Below, piece by piece: positions 54,341-61,035 of a stretch of DNA of 64,000 nt. Position 1 is the stretch's first letter; every line of letters starts with the position of its first letter. The notes below the pieces were generated by a model, which worked only from the letters and a program-made list of their open reading frames with translations, made no database searches and was not told the origin of the DNA. This stretch comes from Egicoccus sp. AB-alg2. GTDB lineage: Bacteria > Actinomycetota > Nitriliruptoria > Nitriliruptorales > Nitriliruptoraceae. Position numbers and translations under genes: made by a program. The stretch covers positions 372,001 to 436,000 of the forward strand of contig NZ_JBGUAX010000004.1 of assembly GCF_041821065.1 (NCBI RefSeq), read 5' to 3'.

Positions 54341-56014
54341 TCAGAAGGGCATGGCGTCGCCGGGCCCGTCCGGGTCGTCGGCGTCGGCCGCGGCCGTGGG
54401 TCCGTCGCGAGGCGCGGCGGGCGGGTCCGTGCCGGCTGGCCCGCCGCGTGGTGCGACCGGCGGATCGGTGCCTGCGTGCGGCCCTCGGCCTCGCTGCTCG
54501 TCAGCGGGTGGAGGTGGGAGGGGGATGCGGGTGGTGCCGGGCAGGGTCCGAATCCTGAGGCCGCTGCGCGGGTGGTGCCAGATCCGGACGCCGTCGGCGG
54601 TCTGGGAGACGGTCCAGCCGGCAGCATCTTTGGTGTGGTTGGTGGGCCGGCACACCGGCGCGAGCTGGTCGATGTCGGTGCGTCCCGGAAGGTCGCCAGG
54701 GCGGACCGGGTGCCAGGGCCTTGCGTGGTCCAGGTCGCAGGCCAGCGCGGCGACGTGGCAGCCCGGTTCGCTGCACGTGTCGTGCACCGCGAGCACGGCG
54801 TCGGACAGCCAACCGGGCGGCAACCGGCGGGTCCGGCCGACGCCGAGGACCTGGCCGGTGTCGTCGACGACGATGGCCCGCAGCTCGGTGCCGCGTTGGT
54901 CGAGCAGCCGCCGCGCCGCCACGGAGGTGAGCTGCAGCCGTCCGCCGGACAGGCGGGTCAGCAGCTCGGCCGGCAGCCGGTCGGTGTCGAGCAGGGTGTC
55001 GTACGAGACACGCAGCAACACCTTGACCGGCGCCCGCCCGCCGACCTCACCGGTGGCGCCGGCCTCCAATAGGTCGATCAGCTTCTCGAACCGGCGCCGG
55101 CCCCGATCGGCCGACGCCTGCCGGACCTGGTCGGGATCGGGGGCGTGGCCGATGCCGGCCTTGGTGGCCGGACCGGCCCGGCCGGGGTCGGTGGCGGCCT
55201 CGAGCAGCGCGAAGTTGGCCGCGCCTGCCTGCCCGAAGAACCGCCCGCCGCTGCCGTCCAGCCGCGGCTGGAGCACCAGCATCTCCGCCGGCTCGTCGTC
55301 CGGGTCAGCGGGTTCGGGGTCGGTGGCGGTGAGGTCGACGGCCAGCCACCGGACCAACCCGGACACCGCATCCGGGTCCGTGCCCTCCAACCGGTCGACC
55401 AGCTCGTCGACCGCGGCGTCCAGTTGCGCGTCGAGCCGGCGCGGCAGCCGCTGCACTTCCAGCGCGATGATGCGCAGCTGTGCCCACGACAGCTTCTGCT
55501 GGTCGAACGCCGCCTTCAGGCCGGGTAGCCGCCGCAGCACCTCGGCGGCGGTGAGCAGCATCCGCCGATCCGCCGTCGTACGGCGGGCCTCGGACAGCAG
55601 CCACTGCTCCAACGGCACCCCGGTCACGGTCTCGACTGCGGAGCTGTCCTGGAGCTGGATGATCGTGTCCAACACCGAGGCGAGCAGCCGGTCGACCGCC
55701 CGCAGCTCGTCGAGCATCCCGGCCAGCGCCGGCACCTCCGCCAGCAACGGGAACGCGTCCAGCTCCGGGGCGTGATCCGGCCGCTGCGCGCCCGCGGACG
55801 GCGCGGGCCTGGCGGGTGCATCAAAGGCATCGACGGCGTCGCCAGCCGCATCCGTGCTCGAGGAAGCATCCGTGCGATAGCCGGCACCGTGATCGGCCGC
55901 CAGCACCCGACCTACTGCGTGCGGCCGCGCCCCCCGACGCGCGGCCCCACCGGCCGCCCGGTAGCGGCCGGCCGGAGCGGCCGACAGCGACGGAGCGGGT
56001 GCGGTGGGAAGCAT
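54341..56014 (-). CDS. DUF222/13E12-family HNH endonuclease-like protein
   Basis: 557 aa. N-terminal low-complexity Ala/Pro region, DUF222 domain (LPLLAEVPALAGMLDELRAVDRLLASVLD-type helices; RRLPGLKAAFDQQKLSWAQLRIIALE) and a C-terminal HNH-like site: CSEPGCHVAALACDLDHARPW and TDIDQLAPVCRPTNHTKDAAG. The usual Asn before LxxLC is Gln here, so nuclease activity is uncertain. A Pro/Gly/Asp-rich tail has repeated GTDPPxAPR units. GATACT six bases before the ATG suggests a leaderless mRNA. Such genes are multicopy in many actinobacteria; function unknown. Confidence 0.85.
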   Translation of the reverse strand: MLPTAPAPSLSAAPAGRYRAAGGAARRGARPHAVGRVLAADHGAGYRTDASSSTDAAGDAVDAFDAPARPAPSAGAQRPDHAPELDAFPLLAEVPALAGMLDELRAVDRLLASVLDTIIQLQDSSAVETVTGVPLEQWLLSEARRTTADRRMLLTAAEVLRRLPGLKAAFDQQKLSWAQLRIIALEVQRLPRRLDAQLDAAVDELVDRLEGTDPDAVSGLVRWLAVDLTATDPEPADPDDEPAEMLVLQPRLDGSGGRFFGQAGAANFALLEAATDPGRAGPATKAGIGHAPDPDQVRQASADRGRRRFEKLIDLLEAGATGEVGGRAPVKVLLRVSYDTLLDTDRLPAELLTRLSGGRLQLTSVAARRLLDQRGTELRAIVVDDTGQVLGVGRTRRLPPGWLSDAVLAVHDTCSEPGCHVAALACDLDHARPWHPVRPGDLPGRTDIDQLAPVCRPTNHTKDAAGWTVSQTADGVRIWHHPRSGLRIRTLPGTTRIPLPPPPADEQRGRGPHAGTDPPVAPRGGPAGTDPPAAPRDGPTAAADADDPDGPGDAMPF

Positions 56015-56020
56015 GGATCC

Positions 56021-56026
56021 AGTATC
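56021..56026 (-). promoter_or_regulatory. -10 box of a leaderless promoter
   Basis: GATACT on the minus strand, six bases before the ATG of the DUF222 gene; no ribosome site. Confidence 0.45.
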
Positions 56027-56276
56027 GGCGACTCCTGCGACATGGCCCCGATGGGTTGCTCGTGAGCTGTGGACACCGCGGACCGGACGCGACCTGACCG
56101 CGCGATGGCTCGGCGGCCGACGCCGCCGGCCGCTGGAATCGCCCAGGCCCGGCGCAGCGGGTCGTCGGCGCTCGGCCGCTCGACCGGGGATGGTCGCGGT
56201 GGCTCGGGCGTGAGTCGGCACGCTGGGCCGGCGCCGGCCGGCACGCGTCGGTGGCGACCCGAACGGAAGGCGGATC

Positions 56277-56486
56277 GTGCAGGAGAACGTGGGGGACCTC
56301 GACCAGCGGCTGCGCACGGCTGTCGGCCTCGGTCTGGTCGTCGGCGCGCTCGGGCCGTTCGGCGCCCGTGACGGCCGGGGCATCGGGCTCGCCGCACTCG
56401 TGGGCGGCGCACTGGCGCTGGAGTCGGCCGTGACGCGGACCTGCCCCGTCAACGCGTGGTTGGGCCTGGACACGCGCGCTGCCTGA
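56277..56486 (+). CDS. DUF2892-like small membrane protein
   Basis: 69 aa. ENVGDLDQRLRTAVGLGLVVGALG and GLAALVGGALALESAVTRTCPVNAWLGLDT match the YgaP/DUF2892 pattern: two transmembrane segments and a CPxxxxLG loop. Often found next to rhodanese or sulfur genes, though not here. GTG with GGAAGG six or seven bases upstream. Function unknown. Confidence 0.75.
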   Translation: MQENVGDLDQRLRTAVGLGLVVGALGPFGARDGRGIGLAALVGGALALESAVTRTCPVNAWLGLDTRAA

Positions 56487-56667
56487 CGACCGTCGATGCC
56501 GCCTCGCCGCCGGCGTGGGTCATCTGGACGTGACCGCGGTCGCGAACCCCTGGCGTGATCCGGTCGGGACCTTGCCAGCGGTGGTGGCCGGGGACGGCCC
56601 CCCGCCCGATCCTCGTCCCCTACCCTGATCCGCTGCACGTGCTGAGCACCGGAGGGAGGAGCCCGAC

Positions 56668-58557
56668 GTGGTGCTCGAGACCATCGATTCGCCCGCCGAC
56701 GTGAAAGCGCTGCCCGCCGACCAGCTCCCGCAGCTGGCCGAGGAACTGCGGGCGGCCATCGTCGCGGCGGTTGCCCGCGTGGGCGGCCACCTGGGCTCCA
56801 ACCTCGGCGTCGTCGAGCTCGCGATCGCGCTGCACCGGACCTTCGACTCGCCTCGCGACCTGCTCGTGTGGGACACGGGCCACCAGGCCTACGTGCACAA
56901 GATGCTCACGGGCCGCCGCGACCTGTTCGACACGCTCCGGCAGGCCGGCGGGCTCTCCGGCTATCCCAGTCGTGCCGAGTCGCCCCATGACCTCGTGGAG
57001 AACTCACACGCCTCGACCGCCCTGTCCTGGGCGTTCGGCGTCGCACGTGCCCAGATCGGCGTGCCGGCCGAGGACCGCCGCCGCGTCGTCGCCGTGGTCG
57101 GCGACGGTGCGCTCACCGGCGGCATGGCGTACGAGGCGCTCAACAACCTCGGGCACCACCAGCTGCCGGCCATCATCGTCCTGAACGACAACGGCCGCTC
57201 GTACGCGGAGACCGTGAGCCGACTGTCCGAGCGGCTGGCCGACCTGCGGACCGACCCGCGCTATCGCAAGGTGCGGGGCCGCTTCGACCGCGTGATGGAC
57301 CGGCTTCCGCTGGTCGAACGGCTGACCGACGCGGGTCTCGAGGCGGTCAAGGCCGCGGTCTCCGAGGCACCGGCGCTGCAGTCGTTCGTCGAGGCGCTCG
57401 GCGTGCGCTACCTCGGCCCCTACGACGGCCACGACGTCGGCAAGCTCGAGCACGCCCTGGCGACGGCCGCGCGCCTGCAGACACCGGTCCTGGTCCACGT
57501 GCTGACCCAGAAGGGCAAGGGCTACGAGCCGGCGGAGACCGACCCGGAGAAGAAGCTCCACGACACCTCGGCGTTCGACATCGCGACCGGCCGCTCGACC
57601 GGCGCCAAGCCGCGGTCGTGGACCCAGGCGTTCAGCGAAGCGGTGCTCGACCTGGCCGACGAGCGACCCGACCTGGTCGCGATCACGGCGGCCATGCCCG
57701 GCTCCACGGGGCTGCTCCCGCTGGCCGAACGCGACCCCGACCGCGTCCTGGACGTCGGCATCGCGGAGCAGCACGCCGCGACGGCGGCGGCCGGTCTCGC
57801 CTATGCCGGCAAACTGCCGCTGTTCGCGGTGTACTCGACGTTCTTCTCGCGGGCGTTCGACCAGGCCAACCTCGACGTCGGCCTCCACGACGCGCACGTG
57901 CTGTTCGTGTTCGACCGGGCCGGCATCACCGGCGACGACGGACCGAGCCACCACGGCATCCTCGACCTCTCCCTGAGCCTGCGCATCCCGGCGATGACGG
58001 TGCTCGCACCGTCGTGCGAGGAGGACCTGCGGGCACTGCTCGGCGTCGCCGCGGGACTCGACGGCCCCGTCACGATCCGGTTCCCGAAGGGGGCCGCTCT
58101 CCCCGGCGAGCGGCTGGGCGTCACCGGGGTCGACCGTGACCTGGGACTGCGGGCACGGCAGTTGCGCGAGGGTGCCGACGTGTGCGTGCTCGCTGTCGGT
58201 GACCGGGTCGGGCCGGCGCTGGAGGCGGCCGACCTGCTGGCCGAGGACGGCCACGAGGCCGCCGTCTGGGACGTGCGGAGCGTGCGTCCCGTCGACGCCA
58301 CGATGCTGGACGCGGCCGCTGCGTCGCCCCTGGTGGTCACCGTGGAGAACGGGCTCGTCGGTGGCGGCGCGGGGACGGAACTGGTGGACCGGCTGGTCGA
58401 GCGTGCCGGCGTGCGGCAGGCCCCGCCGGTGCTGAAGCTGGGTGTGCCCGACGGCTACCTGCCACACGGCAAGCCGGACCGCATCCTCGCCGAACTCGGC
58501 CTCGACGCCGCGGGCATCGCGGCCGCGACCCGCAAGGTGCTCACCGACCAGCGCTGA
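56668..58557 (+). CDS. dxs: 1-deoxy-D-xylulose-5-phosphate synthase
   Basis: 629 aa. Thiamine-diphosphate enzyme of the MEP isoprenoid pathway (pyruvate + glyceraldehyde 3-phosphate to DXP): VGGHLGSNLGVVELAIALH, VWDTGHQAYVHKML, ThDP motif GDGALTGGMAYEALNN, transketolase-like middle domain with DVGIAEQHAATAAAGLA and FVFDRAGITGDDGPSHHG, and VTVENGLVGGGAGTELV. Full length. GTG with GGAGG eight bases upstream; GTG at 56671 is an alternative. A tandem repeat starts six bases after the stop. Confidence 0.96.
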   Translation: MVLETIDSPADVKALPADQLPQLAEELRAAIVAAVARVGGHLGSNLGVVELAIALHRTFDSPRDLLVWDTGHQAYVHKMLTGRRDLFDTLRQAGGLSGYPSRAESPHDLVENSHASTALSWAFGVARAQIGVPAEDRRRVVAVVGDGALTGGMAYEALNNLGHHQLPAIIVLNDNGRSYAETVSRLSERLADLRTDPRYRKVRGRFDRVMDRLPLVERLTDAGLEAVKAAVSEAPALQSFVEALGVRYLGPYDGHDVGKLEHALATAARLQTPVLVHVLTQKGKGYEPAETDPEKKLHDTSAFDIATGRSTGAKPRSWTQAFSEAVLDLADERPDLVAITAAMPGSTGLLPLAERDPDRVLDVGIAEQHAATAAAGLAYAGKLPLFAVYSTFFSRAFDQANLDVGLHDAHVLFVFDRAGITGDDGPSHHGILDLSLSLRIPAMTVLAPSCEEDLRALLGVAAGLDGPVTIRFPKGAALPGERLGVTGVDRDLGLRARQLREGADVCVLAVGDRVGPALEAADLLAEDGHEAAVWDVRSVRPVDATMLDAAAASPLVVTVENGLVGGGAGTELVDRLVERAGVRQAPPVLKLGVPDGYLPHGKPDRILAELGLDAAGIAAATRKVLTDQR

Positions 58558-58562
58558 ACGGC

Positions 58563-58646
58563 GCGTCGGCCAGCCGGCTCGCGTCGGCCAGGCCGGCTCG
58601 CGTCGGCCAGGCAGGCTCGCGTCGGCCAGGCAGGCTCGCGTCGGCT
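58563..58646 (+). repeat. 19-bp tandem repeat, about 4.5 copies
   Basis: Unit GCGTCGGCCAGGCAGGCTC; copies at 58563-58580 (one base short), 58581-58599, 58600-58618, 58619-58637, then a partial. The last two full copies are identical. It fills the space between dxs and the iclR promoter region. Confidence 0.9.
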
Positions 58647-58666
58647 GCGCGTCGCGTCGACCGCCT

Positions 58667-58680
58667 TTTCGCGCACCGGA
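58667..58680 (+). promoter_or_regulatory. IclR-box candidate upstream of iclR
   Basis: TTTCGCGCACCGGA differs at one of 14 positions from the box at 60892-60905 (minus strand) in the aminotransferase promoter. It lies 21 bases before a TACCCT -10-like box at 58701. A weaker second copy may sit about 20 bases downstream. Confidence 0.55.
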
Positions 58681-58836
58681 ATATCGATTCTGTCCTGCGG
58701 TACCCTCGGCGGCAGGGTGCCTCGTCCGGCGCCGACCCCGAACGTCGCGAGGCCGGCGCGACGTACGCTGGCAGGCGCGAACAGGTGCCCACGCGCGGGG
58801 TCCCGGGCCCGCGACGAGGCAGGGAGGCACAGGGGT

Positions 58837-59628
58837 ATGGCGGCACGAGGTACGGGGGTGCAGTCGGTCGAGCGCGCGCTCGACGTGCTGGAGGTCCTGG
58901 CGACCACCGGCAGGGAGATGGGCATCAGCGAGCTGGGGCAGGCGACGAAGCTGCCGTACGCGACGATCCACCGGTTGACCGCGACGCTGGTCGCCCGCGG
59001 CTACGTCCGGCAGGACCCGCGGACGCGCAAGTACGTGCTCGGGGCGCGACTCGTGGAGTTGGGCAGCGCGGCCGGCCGCATGCTCGGCGGCTCGGCCCGC
59101 CCGCACCTCGAGCGCCTGGTGGAGCTCACCGGCGAGACCGCCAACCTGGCGCTGCTCGAGGACGGGTACGTGGTCTACATCGCCCAGGCGTCGTCGCGCC
59201 GCATGGTGCGGATGTTCACCGAGGTCGGCAATCGCGTGCTCCCGCACAGCACGGCCGTCGGCAAGGTCCTGCTGGCACACCAGCCGCGCACGGTGGCGGA
59301 ACGCATCCTCGCGCGCAACGGGCTACCGGCCTCCACCGAGCACACCATCACCGACCTGCCGGCCTTCCTGCAGGAACTCGACCGGGTCCGCGAGCGCGGG
59401 TACGCGCTCGACCTCGAGGAGCAGGAGGAGGGCGTCAGCTGCGTGGCGGTCCCGCTCCTTCCGGAGAACGGCCTGGTGGCGGCGATGTCGGTCTCCGGCC
59501 CGACCGGACGCATGGGCGGCGATCGCCGCGAGCAGATCGTCGAGCACCTGCGCGACGTCGCGTCCGAACTGGTGACCTGGATGGACGGCGAGAGCGTCGA
59601 CCTGCAGCCGACCGCCAACGGCGTCTGA
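58837..59628 (+). CDS. IclR-family transcription regulator
   Basis: 263 aa. N-terminal winged helix (VQSVERALDVLEVLATTGREM; LPYATIHRLTATLVARGYVRQD; KYVLGARLVELG) and C-terminal IclR effector domain (VLPHSTAVGKVLLAHQP; RVRERGYALDLEEQEEGVSCVAVPLL; AAMSVSGPTGRM). ATG at 58837 chosen for GGGAGG and the GTGVQSVERAL opening; earlier in-frame starts add unrelated sequence. Next to the convergent aminotransferase and the FAD/Fe-S oxidase, whose promoters share a box with its own. Effector likely glyoxylate or a 2-hydroxy/keto acid, an inference. Confidence 0.92.
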   Translation: MAARGTGVQSVERALDVLEVLATTGREMGISELGQATKLPYATIHRLTATLVARGYVRQDPRTRKYVLGARLVELGSAAGRMLGGSARPHLERLVELTGETANLALLEDGYVVYIAQASSRRMVRMFTEVGNRVLPHSTAVGKVLLAHQPRTVAERILARNGLPASTEHTITDLPAFLQELDRVRERGYALDLEEQEEGVSCVAVPLLPENGLVAAMSVSGPTGRMGGDRREQIVEHLRDVASELVTWMDGESVDLQPTANGV

Positions 59629-59677
59629 CCGCGGCGAGCCGCCGAGGCGCGGCCACGCCGATGCGCCGGGGCGTCCG

Positions 59678-60838
59678 TCAGGGTTGCTCGGCGAGGTAGG
59701 CCATCGCCGCCTCGACGCCGCCGCCCTTGATCGGGACGCCGGCCAGCCGCAGGGCCGCCTCGACACCGGCGAGCGTGCCGGCGAGCATGAGGTCGTTGAA
59801 GTCGCCGAGGTGGCCGATCCGGAACACGCGGCCCCGCAGTCGCGCCAAGCCCGCGCCGAGGGAGACATCGAATCGCTCCAGGGCGACCCTTCGGAAGTGG
59901 TCGGCGTCGTGGCCCTCCGGCAGCAGTACGGCGGTGAGGGCGCTGGAGCGTTGGTCCGGCACGGTCGCGAGCAGTTCCAGGCCCCAGTGCTCCACGGCCC
60001 GGCGCGTGGCCTCGCCATGCCGGTCGTGACGCGCGAAGACCTGGTCGAGGCCCTCCTCGAGCAGCAGGTCGATCGCCTCGGCGAGTCCGTAGAGGAGGTT
60101 GGTGGCGGGGGTGTAGGGGAAGAACCCGTCGTCCGCGGTCGCGAGCATGTCCTCCCAGTCCCAGTACGACCGTGGCAGACGGGCCTTCCCGGTGGCGGCG
60201 CGCGCCTTCGCACTGATGGCGTTGAAGCCGAGCCCGGGCGGGAGCATCAGCCCCTTCTGCGAGCCGCAGACGGTCACGTCGACACCCCACTCGTCGTGGC
60301 GGTAGTCGATGGATCCCAACGACGAGATGGTGTCGGCGAGCAGCAGCGCGTCGGAGCCCGCCTCGTCCAGGGCGCGCCGGACGGCTGCCACGTCGCTGGT
60401 CACGCCGGTGGACGTCTCGTTGTGCACCACGGCGACGGCCCGGTAGCGGTCGGGTGCCGCCGTGAGTGCGTCGTGGATGCGTCCGGCGTCGACGCCCGTG
60501 CGCCAGTCGCCGGCGAGTACCTCGACGTCCAGTCCGAGCCGGCCGGCCATCTGCGACCACAGGGTGGAGAAGTGGCCGGTCTCGTACATCAGGACGGCGT
60601 CGCCGGGCGACAGCGTGTTGACCAGCGCGGCCTCCCACGCGCCCGTGCCGGAGGATGGGTAGACGATCACCGGTTGCTCGGTCCGGAACACCTGCCGGAG
60701 CCCGGTCAGGACCCGGCGGCCGAGTGCGGCGAACTCCGGGCCGCGGTGGTCGATCGTCGGGCGGGCGATCGCCTGCAGGACCCGGTCGGGGACGTTGGTG
60801 GGTCCCGGGATCTGGAGGAAGTGTCGTCCGGCACGCAT
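59678..60838 (-). CDS. Serine/alanine-glyoxylate aminotransferase-family protein
   Basis: 386 aa class V aminotransferase: FLQIPGPTNVPDRVLQAIARPTIDHRGPEF, VYPSSGTGAWEAALVN, VVHNETSTGV, LLADTISSLGSIDYRHDEWG, PLP Lys in VCGSQKGLMLPPGLGF, and RGRVFRIGHLGDFNDLMLAG. Members convert glyoxylate to glycine using Ser or Ala as donor. GGGAAGG eight bases before the ATG. Divergent from the FAD/Fe-S oxidase (197 bases) and convergent with iclR. Confidence 0.92.
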   Translation of the reverse strand: MRAGRHFLQIPGPTNVPDRVLQAIARPTIDHRGPEFAALGRRVLTGLRQVFRTEQPVIVYPSSGTGAWEAALVNTLSPGDAVLMYETGHFSTLWSQMAGRLGLDVEVLAGDWRTGVDAGRIHDALTAAPDRYRAVAVVHNETSTGVTSDVAAVRRALDEAGSDALLLADTISSLGSIDYRHDEWGVDVTVCGSQKGLMLPPGLGFNAISAKARAATGKARLPRSYWDWEDMLATADDGFFPYTPATNLLYGLAEAIDLLLEEGLDQVFARHDRHGEATRRAVEHWGLELLATVPDQRSSALTAVLLPEGHDADHFRRVALERFDVSLGAGLARLRGRVFRIGHLGDFNDLMLAGTLAGVEAALRLAGVPIKGGGVEAAMAYLAEQP

Positions 60839-60870
60839 GCGAGGGCCTTCCCGTCGCCGTCCTGCTCTTT

Positions 60871-60905
60871 TCCGTGGAACGAAACGATCCATCCGCTGCG
60901 CGAAA
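60871..60905 (-). promoter_or_regulatory. Paired IclR-box candidates, aminotransferase promoter
   Basis: On the minus strand, TTTCGCGCAGCGGA (60892-60905) and TTTCGTTCCACGGA (60871-60884), exactly 21 bp apart. The first overlaps the last base of the -10 box, so binding would block transcription. Confidence 0.6.
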
Positions 60906-60933
60906 CCCTAGAGGTGGGCACATGGGGCCGCAA
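60905..60933 (-). promoter_or_regulatory. Promoter of the aminotransferase gene
   Basis: Minus-strand TTGCGG (60928-60933), 17 bases, TAGGGT (60905-60910). Back-to-back with the plus-strand promoter at 60941-60970. Confidence 0.6.
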
Positions 60934-60940
60934 CCGCACC

Positions 60941-60970
60941 TTGACCCCTGCATCGCCGCCGCTCTAGGGT
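60941..60970 (+). promoter_or_regulatory. Promoter of the FAD/Fe-S oxidase gene
   Basis: TTGACC (60941-60946), 18 bases, TAGGGT (60965-60970). The same -10 sequence as the divergent promoter. Confidence 0.6.
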
Positions 60971-60973
60971 CGT

Positions 60974-61008
60974 TTTCGCCAGGTAGACCGATCATTTCGC
61001 CAGGTGGA
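60974..61008 (+). promoter_or_regulatory. Paired IclR-box candidates, oxidase promoter
   Basis: TTTCGCCAGGTAGA (60974-60987) and TTTCGCCAGGTGGA (60995-61008), a direct repeat 21 bp apart with one difference, beginning four bases after the -10 box. Confidence 0.65.
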
Positions 61009-61035
61009 AGGCGTGCCCGGCCGGTGGAGGCGCCA

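Noticed and set aside
58563-58646. CRISPR-like array
   Set aside because: Units are adjacent with no unique spacers and there are no cas genes; it is a simple tandem repeat.
60655-61035. N-terminal extension of the FAD/Fe-S oxidase by 127 codons
   Set aside because: The extension runs through the aminotransferase coding region, both promoters and the operator boxes; the GTG at 61036 has its own ribosome site and gives the normal family N-terminus.
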